Positions 1 to 7,217 of a stretch of 18,064 nt of DNA are shown in pieces. The translations under genes and the position numbers were made by a program. Origin of the DNA: an uncultured Paracoccaceae bacterium (lineage in GTDB: Bacteria > Pseudomonadota > Alphaproteobacteria > Rhodobacterales > Rhodobacteraceae). The stretch covers positions 1 to 18,064 of the forward strand of contig CALHST010000288.1 of NCBI GenBank assembly GCA_938038825.1, read 5' to 3'. The notes under the pieces are model-generated. The model worked only from the letters and a program-made list of their open reading frames with translations, had not been told where the DNA came from and ran no database searches. The number at the start of each line of letters is the position of its first letter. Within the stretch, counting starts at the first letter, position 1.

Positions 1-616
1 CCTGTCCGAAAAGATCGGTGTCGAAAAGCGCCTGCAATGGGCGGCCGAAAAGTTCTTTGTCACGACCGAGGAAGAGCCGTTGTTCGATGCCGCCGACGTT
101 CTGCGGTTTGGCCGCGATCTGGTGGTGCAGCATGGGTTTACGACAAACCTGAAAGGCATTGAGTGGCTGCGCCGTCACTTCCCGGATCACCGTGTGCATA
201 CGGTGAACTTCCCCGGTGACCCCTACCCGATCCACATCGACGCGACCTTTACCCCGTTGCGTCCCGGTCTGATCCTGAACAACCCGCAACGCCGTCTGCC
301 CGAAGATCAGCGCGGCATGTTCGAAAAGAACGGATGGGAGATCGTCGACGCTGCACAACCTGCGCATAACGCGCCACCACCTTTGTGCTATTCGTCCACG
401 TGGCTGAGCATGAACGTGCTCGTTCTAGATCCCAAAACCGTCTGCGTTGAAAAGTCCGAGGTTTATCAGGCGGAACAGATGGATAAGTTGGGTATGGAAG
501 TCGTCGAAGTTGAGCTGCGCGATGCCTATGCGTTTGGCGGTGGGCTGCACTGCTGTACGGCGGATGTGTACCGGGATGGCGATTGCGAAGACTACTTTCC
601 AAACGGCATCGCTTAG
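1..616 (+). CDS. Glycine/arginine amidinotransferase family protein (5' end outside window)
   Basis: Transfers an amidino group from arginine to an amine acceptor; in vertebrate AGAT the acceptor is glycine and the product is guanidinoacetate. The frame is open from base 2, so only the C-terminal part (about 204 residues) is present. Conserved blocks are in family order: FDAAD then GRD (codons from about 83), GIEWLRRH, HIDATF (catalytic His), PGLILNNP, STWLSMNVLVLD, and GGGLHCCTADV with the catalytic Cys codon at 551-553. Spacing between the His and Cys blocks (about 106 residues) fits AGAT. The Asp-His-Cys triad therefore looks intact, so the enzyme is probably active. The TTG at 80 is not the real start, because homology continues upstream of it. 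The gene ends 6 bases before the convergent gene at 623. The acceptor substrate cannot be read from the sequence. Confidence 0.85.
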   Translation, partial: LSEKIGVEKRLQWAAEKFFVTTEEEPLFDAADVLRFGRDLVVQHGFTTNLKGIEWLRRHFPDHRVHTVNFPGDPYPIHIDATFTPLRPGLILNNPQRRLPEDQRGMFEKNGWEIVDAAQPAHNAPPPLCYSSTWLSMNVLVLDPKTVCVEKSEVYQAEQMDKLGMEVVEVELRDAYAFGGGLHCCTADVYRDGDCEDYFPNGIA

Positions 617-622
617 GCACAC

Positions 623-1348
623 TTAGCGTGGGGTATAGCCCCACGCGATTTGATCTGGGCCGGAGTACCACAAAAGATGGCCTGATGTGCCATAGGCCCG
701 GAACAGGTAAAACCGTTGGTCAACCTGGCCGTCTTTTGACTTGTGGCTTAGGCTAACAAGGCGCAACAGATCGGTTTCGCGGTAATACAAAGTGCGGTCC
801 AGTTGCAGAATGTCTGCCAGAAACCGCCCTTGCGGGAACTGACCATGATACAGACGCGTCTCTTCGTGGCGGTCATACAGCTGGATATTGGCGATAAATT
901 GCGGCTGGCAGCGCACCTTGCGATCAAGCTCCTTTAACAGTGTTCGCTTACCTTGGGCATGCAGGTTAAATGGTGCGCGACGATACCACAGATCGCAGGA
1001 TCCGGCCCATGCCCGCGTTGCGGCCATTTTGCGCGCCGCCAACGGCCATAGGGCTGTGCATTTCAGGTCTTGGGCGCCGCCGGCGACCAATTGTTTGACG
1101 CATTCAATGACAGCATCCTGATCTGAACTTGTCCTCAGGATCGCAGCCCGTTCTGGTGTGACATCTGTTTGGATTTGGTCGATGATCGTGACCGTCTTTA
1201 ACGGTTTGGACACCACAACAAAGAACAACACGGCAGGCAAGAGAACGACGACAGCACCCAACAACGCTTTAATCATATTGTGACGAGACAGAATCTCTTG
1301 CCGGAAAGTTCCAAACAAAAGCATCTCTGGGGGCGATGACTGCAACAT
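623..1348 (-). CDS. Hypothetical membrane-anchored protein
   Basis: I do not recognise this family. The 241-residue reading has a short basic N-terminus, one strongly hydrophobic segment at about residues 26-47 (IKALLGAVVVLLPAVLFFVV), and then a soluble, presumably periplasmic domain of about 190 residues. That domain has several cysteines and a C-terminal half rich in aromatic and basic residues. The topology fits a signal-anchor protein. An internal Met at residue 25 (base 1276) would place the hydrophobic segment at the very N-terminus, as in a classical signal sequence, but neither start has a convincing ribosome-binding site. The gene is convergent with the amidinotransferase gene (6-base gap) and lies downstream of the hydrolase gene on the same strand. 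No function can be assigned. Confidence 0.6.
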   Translation of the reverse strand: MLQSSPPEMLLFGTFRQEILSRHNMIKALLGAVVVLLPAVLFFVVVSKPLKTVTIIDQIQTDVTPERAAILRTSSDQDAVIECVKQLVAGGAQDLKCTALWPLAARKMAATRAWAGSCDLWYRRAPFNLHAQGKRTLLKELDRKVRCQPQFIANIQLYDRHEETRLYHGQFPQGRFLADILQLDRTLYYRETDLLRLVSLSHKSKDGQVDQRFYLFRAYGTSGHLLWYSGPDQIAWGYTPR

Positions 1349-1417
1349 ACCGCCTGCATAAAAGACGAACGCGGCAGCACTGCGATTGAATTGCGGAAAT
1401 CTGCCCGGACTGGTGCC

Positions 1418-2224
1418 TCAGGTCTTAAGCGTCAGTAAACGAACCAAATCGGTTTCGGGGTCCTGCAGCGCGTCGATGACATCAAAATGATGCCGATCCG
1501 GCACAACTGCGACAGGGTAATCCCAGGCATCCGACAACCATTGAGCTTGATCCAAAAACACAGGGCGCTCGGCGCCACCGACCCAAATATGCACCGGGCA
1601 AGACGGTGTGGGTTGCAACACAGGACTTTCTGCAGGCGCTTTTGTGTCATCCAACTGCAAATCGTCCTTCATCGACGTCTTTAACAAAGGTCGCAGATCC
1701 GCGACGGGCGATATCGGCACCACCTGTTTGACCCGGGTCAAAACATCTGCGGGCAAAATGCCCGGCGCCAACATGCGCGCCACAAGATGCCCTCCGGCCG
1801 AATGCCCACTGAGCGTGATTGGCCCATCAACCGACTGCGCAAGACTGACAACGGCTTTGGCGATCTGTCGCGTGATATCCGCAATCGAAACATCCGGGCA
1901 CAGATCATAACTGGGCATCGCAACGGCCCAACCCTGTGCCAGTGCGCCCTGCGCAAAATGGGACCAATAACTGCGATCGAACCGCAACCAATAGCCACCA
2001 TGCACAAAAATGCTCAGTCCCTTGGGCGTACCGTCGGGCAAAAACAGATCATAAGCCTGACGTGCTGTATCACCATAGGACACGCCAAGCTGCGCACGGC
2101 CACGTTCGGACAGTCTATTTCGGAAGTCTTGCGCCCGATCCGACCATGTCGGCGGATAGCTGGCAGCATCTGCAATATGGGCGGCGTTGGCGTATGCATC
2201 ATCCCAATAGTCCTGATCTGGCAC
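1418..2224 (-). CDS. Alpha/beta hydrolase, kynurenine formamidase (BNA7/AFMID)-like
   Basis: Alpha/beta-hydrolase fold with the HGGYW oxyanion-hole motif (residues 75-79 from the start chosen here), the nucleophile elbow GHSAGG with Ser142, and a C-terminal HHFDVID in which His246 is the likely catalytic base. The HGG-x-W plus GHSAGGH pattern is that of arylformamidases, which hydrolyse N-formylkynurenine in tryptophan breakdown. Close esterases share it, so the substrate is uncertain. The start is set at GTG 2224 because AAGGAGG lies 8 bases upstream; the longer TTG reading from 2251 would put that ribosome-binding site inside the gene. Length (268 aa) suits the family. It is divergent from gabD across 85 bases and no other tryptophan-catabolic gene is in the window. 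No signal peptide is visible, so it is cytoplasmic. Confidence 0.8.
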   Translation of the reverse strand: MPDQDYWDDAYANAAHIADAASYPPTWSDRAQDFRNRLSERGRAQLGVSYGDTARQAYDLFLPDGTPKGLSIFVHGGYWLRFDRSYWSHFAQGALAQGWAVAMPSYDLCPDVSIADITRQIAKAVVSLAQSVDGPITLSGHSAGGHLVARMLAPGILPADVLTRVKQVVPISPVADLRPLLKTSMKDDLQLDDTKAPAESPVLQPTPSCPVHIWVGGAERPVFLDQAQWLSDAWDYPVAVVPDRHHFDVIDALQDPETDLVRLLTLKT

Positions 2225-2309
2225 GCTTGGATCCTCCTTCACTCTGGACAACAGGCACCTGAGCCTATTTCAGTAACCCACACAAGAGAGTCGCCTTGCG
2301 GAGGAAATT

Positions 2310-3785
2310 ATGCTCGACACCACAACAGACCTAGCCAGCCTGCTGAAGGACCCCAGCTTGTTGGAAACCCGTGCCTATATCAATGGTGCTTGGGTCGATG
2401 GCGCAGACGGCACAATTGACGTAACAAACCCGGCCCGCGGCGATGTGGTTGCAAAAGTGGCAGATGTTAGCCGTGCCCAAGTGGGTGATGCAATTGCCGC
2501 TGCGGAAAAAGCGCAAAAGGCGTGGGCCGCTTTGACCGGGAAAGAACGCGGGGCCATCCTGCGCAAATGGTTCGATTTGATGGTGGAAAACGCCGATGAT
2601 CTGGGCACCATTCTGACAGCGGAACAGGGAAAGCCCTTGGCAGAAGCCAAAGGAGAGATCCTCTATGGCGCAAGCTTTATTGAATTCTTCGCGGAAGAAG
2701 CCAAACGGGTTTACGGCGAAGTCGTCCCCGGCCACCAACAAGACAAGCGCATCATGGTCTGGAAACAGCCCATTGGCGTCGCGGCCTCTATTACCCCTTG
2801 GAACTTCCCCAATGCGATGATCACACGCAAGGCAGGCCCTGCATTGGCCGCTGGTTGTGCCTTTGTGGCGCGCCCCGCGACCGAAACACCTTTGTCGGCC
2901 ATCGTGCTGGGTGTCTTGGCAGAACGGGCCGGGATCCCTGCCGGAGTTTTGAACATTGTCCCATCCTCCAGCGCATCCGAAGTCGGCAAAGAATTCTGTG
3001 AAAACCCAATCGTGCGCAAACTGACATTCACAGGATCCACTGAGGTCGGGCGCATCTTGCTGCGCCAGGCCGCGGATCAAGTGATGAAATGTTCCATGGA
3101 ATTAGGCGGCAATGCGCCGTTTATCGTGTTTGATGACGCCGATTTGGATGCCGCTGTCGAAGGCGCGATGATCTGCAAATTCCGCAACAATGGACAAACC
3201 TGTGTCTGCGCGAACCGCATCTATGTGCAAGCGGGCGTGTATGATGCCTTCGCCGCCAAACTGAAAGACGCCACCGAAAAACTGGCCATTGGTGATGGCC
3301 TGAAAGGCGGCACCACAACGGGCCCCTTGATCAGCCAAAAGGCCGTGGAAAAAGTGCAAAAACACATGGATGACGCCTTGTCCAAGGGCGGGGCAATCCT
3401 GACCGGTGGTAAACCCCATACTCTGGGCGGCACCTTCTTTGAGCCCACAGTTGTAACAGGCGTGACCCAAGACATGTCCGTGGCGCAGGAAGAAACCTTT
3501 GGGCCACTGGCCCCTCTGTTCAAATTTGAAACAGAAGACGAAGTCATTGCGATGGCCAACGACACGATCTTTGGGCTTGCTTCATACTTTTATGCCAAAG
3601 ATCTGAGCCGAGTATACAAAGTCGCAGAAGCATTAGAGTACGGCATCGTGGGTATCAACACAGGCATCATTTCAACAGAATTGGGCCCCTTTGGCGGGGT
3701 CAAGCAATCCGGTCTTGGGCGCGAAGGCTCGCTTCATGGCATGGAAGACTATCTTGAAATGAAATATGTCTGCATGAGTGTCTGA
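2310..3785 (+). CDS. gabD: NAD(P)-dependent succinate-semialdehyde dehydrogenase
   Basis: Oxidises succinate semialdehyde to succinate, the last step of GABA breakdown into the TCA cycle; cytoplasmic. The 491-residue product is a full-length aldehyde dehydrogenase: EQGKPLAEAKGEI, the cofactor-binding TPWNFPNAMITRKAGPALAAG, catalytic Glu264 in MELGG, catalytic Cys298 in NNGQTCVCANR, and the late EETFGPLAP motif. The FRNNGQTCVCANR block is typical of GabD rather than of general aldehyde dehydrogenases. A second cysteine (Cys300) two residues after the nucleophile is also usual in GabD. The start is well supported by GGAGG 6 bases before ATG. The next gene begins 6 bases after the stop and is probably co-transcribed. 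No GABA transaminase or GABA transporter is nearby, so the source of the semialdehyde is unknown. Confidence 0.93.
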   Translation: MLDTTTDLASLLKDPSLLETRAYINGAWVDGADGTIDVTNPARGDVVAKVADVSRAQVGDAIAAAEKAQKAWAALTGKERGAILRKWFDLMVENADDLGTILTAEQGKPLAEAKGEILYGASFIEFFAEEAKRVYGEVVPGHQQDKRIMVWKQPIGVAASITPWNFPNAMITRKAGPALAAGCAFVARPATETPLSAIVLGVLAERAGIPAGVLNIVPSSSASEVGKEFCENPIVRKLTFTGSTEVGRILLRQAADQVMKCSMELGGNAPFIVFDDADLDAAVEGAMICKFRNNGQTCVCANRIYVQAGVYDAFAAKLKDATEKLAIGDGLKGGTTTGPLISQKAVEKVQKHMDDALSKGGAILTGGKPHTLGGTFFEPTVVTGVTQDMSVAQEETFGPLAPLFKFETEDEVIAMANDTIFGLASYFYAKDLSRVYKVAEALEYGIVGINTGIISTELGPFGGVKQSGLGREGSLHGMEDYLEMKYVCMSV

Positions 3786-3791
3786 TCCCAC

Positions 3792-4592
3792 ATGAAGATC
3801 ATGTGTCTAAACGGGTGGGGGGGTACTCTTTACGAAGATCTGATCCCCTACCTGTTGCAACAACAACCTGACATCTTATGCCTTCAGGAAGTGGTGCATA
3901 CACCAACTGCAAAGAAGACATGGCTCACCTATCGCGATGGGGACCATGTTCTTGATCAACGCGCTGATTTCTACACAGATGTTTGCAACGTGATGCAAAA
4001 CCACCGGGCCTTCTTCTGCCCGGCCGCCCAAGGCATTCTGTGGGACGGCGAAGAACAGGTTCCCTCGCAATGGGGGCTGGCCACGTTCGTGCGCACAGAC
4101 ATCCCCTTGATTGGTCAAATTCAGGGATTTGTGCACAAAGACTATTCACATGACGGGTATGGCGACCACCCCAGATCCAGATCTGCCCACGGGGTGCGCG
4201 TCTTTGACGCCAAACACAATCGAAACGTCAGCGTCCTGCATATGCACGGCCTGCGCGATTTGGCCGGTAAACACGACACACCAGAGCGCGCCACCCAGGT
4301 CGAGGCGTTGGGCGATATGGCGCGTCAACTGGCAAAACCCGGTGACATGCAAGTACTCTGCGGGGATTTCAACGTCACACCAGACAGCGCAACCATCGAA
4401 TTCTTGCGCGCGATGGGACTGACCGAATTGGTGACCACGGGCGGCCACACCAGCACACGCACAAGCCACTATCGCAAACGCGAACGTTACGCAGATTATA
4501 TGTTCGTGAATTACCCTCGATTTGTGCAGGATTTCCAAGTCGTCAATGATCCCGAAGTCTCGGATCATTGCCCGTTGATCTTAGAGATTTGA
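3792..4592 (+). CDS. Endonuclease/exonuclease/phosphatase (EEP) family protein
   Basis: A 266-residue EEP-fold metal-dependent phosphoesterase with the core motifs in order: Asn7 (CLNGWGG), metal ligand Glu33 (LCLQE), His152 (MHG), Asp192/Asn194 (CGDFN), Asp235 (YADYMFV) and Asp258-His259 (SDHCP). With all of these present the protein should be catalytically competent. The family includes AP endonucleases, sphingomyelinases, inositol phosphatases and other phosphodiesterases; nothing seen here fixes the substrate. No signal peptide is visible. It starts 6 bases after gabD without a strong ribosome-binding site, so translation is probably coupled to gabD. The stop is 12 bases from the end of the convergent lysE-type gene. 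The link to GABA metabolism is positional only. Confidence 0.82.
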   Translation: MKIMCLNGWGGTLYEDLIPYLLQQQPDILCLQEVVHTPTAKKTWLTYRDGDHVLDQRADFYTDVCNVMQNHRAFFCPAAQGILWDGEEQVPSQWGLATFVRTDIPLIGQIQGFVHKDYSHDGYGDHPRSRSAHGVRVFDAKHNRNVSVLHMHGLRDLAGKHDTPERATQVEALGDMARQLAKPGDMQVLCGDFNVTPDSATIEFLRAMGLTELVTTGGHTSTRTSHYRKRERYADYMFVNYPRFVQDFQVVNDPEVSDHCPLILEI

Positions 4593-4604
4593 CCAGCCCG
4601 TCGC

Positions 4605-5225
4605 TTAGACTCGGGCAAGGGCCGAACGGATCAACCCAATCCCCGCAACGGCGAAAACCACAGCGACAAGGCCATTGATCCAACGTCGGCCCCTGCTGTA
4701 AATCCGCATCGCGCGTTGGGTGGAAAAGATCACCGCATGACCCATATAGTTCACAACCCCGATCAGCGCGCAAATCCCTGTCGTCAAACCCAATCCGACA
4801 CCGCCGCCATTATCCCCAAGCCCAACTGACAGTGCCGCCATCCACGCGACCACGGCCTTTGGGTTGGAGATGTTCAAAACAAGCCCCCGCCAAAACCAGT
4901 GCCCGCGTTTCTCAATCACGCGCGTATTAGACACAGGCCGCATCACAGTCTTGGCGGCGCTGTAAGCAAGCCACAAAAGATATGCTCCTCCTGCGACCTT
5001 AAAAACAACAAGAAACTGGGCCGTCGATTGCAATACAAATCCCAGACCAGTCGCGGCGACCACGCCCCAGAACGCCAACCCCACGGCAAGACCAAGCCCA
5101 AACAGCATTCCCGTGCGTCGCCCGGCGCTGGCGGAAACCGCAGCTACCGCAATATTTGCGGGCCCTGGCGACACAGTGACCACAAAAAATGCCAGAAGGG
5201 TCGCAAGCAATCCGTTCATGTCCAT
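4605..5225 (-). CDS. LysE-family amino-acid/metabolite exporter
   Basis: Inner-membrane exporter of the LysE/RhtB superfamily. The 206-residue product has about six hydrophobic segments and the family signature near the N-terminus (VSPGPANIAV, then a small-residue stretch and GLGLAVG), plus NISNPKAVVAW mid-protein. Members export amino acids such as lysine, arginine, threonine or homoserine; this one cannot be assigned a substrate by eye. The start is ATG 5225, preceded by AGAAGGGA about 8 bases upstream. The longer reading to 5285 would add a basic 20-residue leader without family support. The gene is divergent from the MFS transporter across a 255-base control region and convergent with the EEP gene. 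Confidence 0.85.
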   Translation of the reverse strand: MDMNGLLATLLAFFVVTVSPGPANIAVAAVSASAGRRTGMLFGLGLAVGLAFWGVVAATGLGFVLQSTAQFLVVFKVAGGAYLLWLAYSAAKTVMRPVSNTRVIEKRGHWFWRGLVLNISNPKAVVAWMAALSVGLGDNGGGVGLGLTTGICALIGVVNYMGHAVIFSTQRAMRIYSRGRRWINGLVAVVFAVAGIGLIRSALARV

Positions 5226-5328
5226 ATTTCGGTCCCTTCTTTTGGAATATCGTCGCTGAGGCCACGCCATGACACAAGCATTCAAATCACATCACTGGAC
5301 ACATCATCCCGTCCACCCTAGCCTGCTC

Positions 5329-5334
5329 TAAAAT
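5329..5334 (+). promoter_or_regulatory. Possible -10 element for the MFS leader transcript
   Basis: TAAAAT matches the TATAAT consensus at 5 of 6 positions and lies 18 bases before the mini-ORF ATG at 5352, so transcription could begin near 5341. No good -35 hexamer sits 16-18 bases upstream; TGGACA at 5296-5301 is too far away to pair with it. It is the best candidate for a rightward start in the divergent region, but weak. Confidence 0.25.
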
Positions 5335-5351
5335 CCAGATCGGAACCGAAC

Positions 5352-5402
5352 ATGACAAAACGACCCGTCTTTACGAAGATCTTCAGGCGCAGGGAGCCTT
5401 AA
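5352..5402 (+). CDS. Putative 16-residue leader peptide upstream of the MFS gene
   Basis: A mini-ORF encoding MTKRPVFTKIFRRREP, with six basic residues out of 16 and an Arg-Arg-Arg run (codons AGG-CGC-AGG) just before the stop. CGA and AGG, used here, are usually rare Arg codons in GC-rich alphaproteobacteria. It is followed 28 bases later by a rho-independent-terminator-like hairpin and then by the MFS gene, the order expected of a ribosome-controlled attenuator. Its own ribosome-binding site is weak (GGAA about 6 bases upstream), so translation is not proven. The last codons (5386-5396) can pair with 5421-5432: GGCGCA with TGCGCC plus GGAG with CTCC. Ribosome position could therefore affect folding. 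It could equally be a chance ORF. Confidence 0.35.
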   Translation: MTKRPVFTKIFRRREP

Positions 5403-5430
5403 TCCGCTTCCCCAAGTTACCTCCTTTGCG

Positions 5431-5459
5431 CCCTCAACTTCCCGGTTCGAGGGTTTTTT
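5431..5459 (+). terminator. Rho-independent-type hairpin before the MFS gene (candidate attenuator)
   Basis: Left arm CCCTCAAC (5431-5438), loop TTCCCG, right arm GTT-C-GAGGG (5445-5453, one bulged C), then six T residues. It is oriented to stop rightward transcription. No rightward gene ends nearby: the region to its left is the divergent promoter region of the leftward lysE-type gene. Its most likely target is therefore the leader transcript of the MFS gene. AAGTT (5414-5418) can pair with AACTT (5436-5440) and would break the left arm, giving a possible antiterminator. Confidence 0.55.
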
Positions 5460-5480
5460 CATGCCTCACAAAGTTTCATC

Positions 5481-6635
5481 ATGCCACGCTCCCCCAAACT
5501 GATCACCCTTGTCTTGCTGACAATGTCAACGGCGCTGTCCTTGAACATGTTCCTGCCGGGGCTGCCCGATATGGCGGCACATTTTGATGTCAGCTATGGC
5601 ACAATCAGCCTGTCCGTGGGCGGTTACCTCGCCGTCACCGCAGTGCTTGCCTTGTTGATCGGCCCTTTGTCGGACAAAATCGGGCGTCGGCCTGTCGTGA
5701 TTGGAATGACCGTGACCTTCACTATGGCCAGCATCGCCGCGGCATTGGCACAAGACATTCTGTGGTTTCTTGCCGCGCGGTTTTGCCAAGGTGTGATGGT
5801 GGGCGGTTTCATTCTGGGATCCAGCATCGTGCGCGATACCCGGCGTGACGATGACGTCGCACCCATGCTGTCAACCATCACCGCCATTATGGCGCTTGCC
5901 CCCATTGTTGCCCCTATTCTGGGTGGATTGATGGTGGATCACCTTGGCTGGCGCTCGGTCTTCTGGTTTTACGCTTTGGTGGGCACAGGCCTCACGGCGC
6001 TTGCACTTTATGACGTTAGCGAAACGCGGGTTACGCCGGATCCACGCAATCGCACCATCTTGTCGGCACTTCTGACGCTCCCGCGCTTTTGGGCCCTGGT
6101 CGGGACCGTCGCCTGTTCCAACAGTGGCTTTTACATCTTTCTTACGGGTTTCCCCATTGTCGCAGTTGCCGCATTCGGCCTAAGCGCCAGCGCCATGGGA
6201 ATTGCCTTGGGCAGCATCACTGTCGGATTTCTCCTTGGAAGCACCTCAGCCCGCTGGATCAGCAAGGCCAAAGGCGCGCAATACACAATGGTCTTGGGTC
6301 GCATCGTCGCCATCACCGGACTGACACTCGGCTTGGTCACAACGTCATTTTGGCCAAGCCAACCAACGACACTGCTCTTGGCCACCATTTTCATCGGCTT
6401 GGGCAACGGCCTCACAGTGCCCAGCACAAACGCCATGATCCTGTCTCTCAAGCCTCAACTCGCGGGCACGGCTATGGGTGTCGCGGGATCCAGCGTCATG
6501 GGAACCGGCGCGCTGCTCACCACACTCACAGCTGTGATCCTCGACAAAACGCCCACGGCACTAACACTCCTCGGCGTCTTGTGGGTCTTAACGCTCATCA
6601 GCCTCCTGCTCTCAACACTCGAAAGACGCCTGTAA
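5481..6635 (+). CDS. Multidrug efflux MFS transporter, Bcr/CflA type
   Basis: Inner-membrane proton-coupled drug exporter. The 384-residue product has about 12 hydrophobic segments and MFS motif A between segments 2 and 3 (GPLSDKIGRR, residues 61-70). The N-terminal block TALSLNMFLPGLPDMA, with its Pro-rich end to helix 1 and MAAHF, is typical of the Bcr/CflA group (bicyclomycin, chloramphenicol and florfenicol exporters). Length fits the family (about 390-400). ATG 5481 gives the expected N-terminus but has no ribosome-binding site. An out-of-frame ATG at 5461 does have one (GAGGG, 7 bases upstream) and opens a 13-codon ORF ending at 5502, overlapping this start, so translation may be coupled. 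The gene is preceded by a mini-ORF and terminator-like hairpin, suggesting inducible expression. The substrate is unknown. Confidence 0.88.
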   Translation: MPRSPKLITLVLLTMSTALSLNMFLPGLPDMAAHFDVSYGTISLSVGGYLAVTAVLALLIGPLSDKIGRRPVVIGMTVTFTMASIAAALAQDILWFLAARFCQGVMVGGFILGSSIVRDTRRDDDVAPMLSTITAIMALAPIVAPILGGLMVDHLGWRSVFWFYALVGTGLTALALYDVSETRVTPDPRNRTILSALLTLPRFWALVGTVACSNSGFYIFLTGFPIVAVAAFGLSASAMGIALGSITVGFLLGSTSARWISKAKGAQYTMVLGRIVAITGLTLGLVTTSFWPSQPTTLLLATIFIGLGNGLTVPSTNAMILSLKPQLAGTAMGVAGSSVMGTGALLTTLTAVILDKTPTALTLLGVLWVLTLISLLLSTLERRL

Positions 6636-6643
6636 AATCCGCG

Positions 6644-6697
6644 TTCTTTTGGTCAAAAATACCTTGGGGGAGTCCGCAGGACGGGGGCAACGCCCCC
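6644..6697 (+). repeat. Dispersed hairpin repeat, copy A
   Basis: First of three related elements. A conserved head (TTCTTTTGGTC, two variable bases, AAATACCTTGGGG) is followed by a small hairpin (GTCC-GCA-GGAC, 6672-6682) and a G-run hairpin (GGGGGC-AAC-GCCCCC). It begins 8 bases after the MFS stop codon. The TTGGGG of the head can also pair with CCCCAA at the end, giving an alternative longer fold. It may act as a transcript-end structure for the MFS gene. See copies at 11505 and 14177. Confidence 0.7.
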
Positions 6698-6705
6698 CAA
6701 AACAC

Positions 6706-6747
6706 AAAAAAATGGCCCGACACGCATCGCGGGTCGGGCCTCCGTTT
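6706..6747 (-). terminator. Intrinsic terminator of the hsp20 gene (possibly bidirectional)
   Basis: Perfect 8-base-pair stem GGCCCGAC (6714-6721) with GTCGGGCC (6733-6740), plus a smaller inner CGC/GCG stem. In the leftward direction it is followed by a run of seven T residues (A-run at 6706-6712 on the given strand), a canonical rho-independent terminator for the gene ending at 6765. On the rightward side TTTT occurs at 6745-6748 after CCG, so it may also stop MFS transcription weakly. Confidence 0.85.
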
Positions 6748-6764
6748 TCTCACTCAGAATGAGG

Positions 6765-7217
6765 TCAGTTCACAGATGCTTCCAAGGCAGGCGTGCTGCC
6801 TGAAATTGCGATACGGCGCGGTTTCAATGCCTCAGGCACTTCCCGCTTCAAATCAATATGCAGCATGCCATGTTCGTGGACCGCACCCGTGACCTGCACG
6901 TGGTCTGCAAGCTGAAAGCGCCGCTCAAACGCTCGGGTTGCGATTCCGCGATGCAGATAGGACCGGTCATCTGAACCATCCGCTTTGCGCGCGCCAACAA
7001 TCAAAGAGCTTTCCTTGACTTCGACACTAAGATCATCGTCCGAAAAGCCCGCGACTGCGACCGAGATCCGATAGGTGTCGTCGCTGGTTTTCTCGATATT
7101 GTAAGGCGGATAGCTTGGTTGCGCCCCATCCGCTGTCAAAACACGGTCCATCATGTCTGCAATTTGGTCAAAACCAATGCTGGCACGATACAAGGGGGCA
7201 AAATCAAAAGTTCGCAT
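6765..7217 (-). CDS. ibpA: Small heat-shock protein, Hsp20/IbpA type
   Basis: ATP-independent holdase chaperone that binds unfolding proteins during heat stress and passes them to DnaK/ClpB; cytoplasmic oligomer. The 150-residue product has the IbpA layout: N-terminal MRTFDFAPLYRASIGFD, then SYPPYNIEKTSDDTYRI opening the alpha-crystallin domain, VAVAGFSDDDLSVEV, RGIATRAFERRFQLADHV, the GMLHIDL beta strand, and the C-terminal PRRIAI motif (IxI type) for subunit packing. The start is ATG 7217 with GGAGG 8 bases upstream; the longer TTG reading from 7247 would run through the thermometer hairpin. The gene has its own heat-shock-type promoter and ROSE-like leader, and an intrinsic terminator behind it, so it is a single-gene unit. 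Confidence 0.92.
   Translation of the reverse strand: MRTFDFAPLYRASIGFDQIADMMDRVLTADGAQPSYPPYNIEKTSDDTYRISVAVAGFSDDDLSVEVKESSLIVGARKADGSDDRSYLHRGIATRAFERRFQLADHVQVTGAVHEHGMLHIDLKREVPEALKPRRIAISGSTPALEASVN

Noticed and set aside
1787..2419. 210-codon rightward frame across the hydrolase gene and the gabD start
   Set aside because: It crosses the divergent promoter region and both starts, has no recognisable domain, and conflicts with two solid genes.
2331..3080. Long open frame opposite gabD, and similar frames opposite glcF (9696-10430) and glcD (12317-13012)
   Set aside because: They lie wholly antisense to well-recognised genes, show no family motif, and are expected from codon bias in GC-rich DNA.
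4596..4617. GCCCG/CGGGC arms between the EEP and lysE genes as a bidirectional terminator
   Set aside because: Only 5 base pairs with an 11-base loop and no U-tract on either side.
5441..5453. GGTTCGA resembling a tRNA T-loop, possibly a tRNA or attachment site
   Set aside because: No acceptor, D or anticodon arms fold around it; the bases are better explained by the terminator-like hairpin.
6089..6892. 267-codon rightward frame running from inside the MFS gene through the repeat and terminator into hsp20
   Set aside because: It spans an intrinsic terminator and two genes in other frames; its composition looks like a frame-shifted shadow of the MFS gene.
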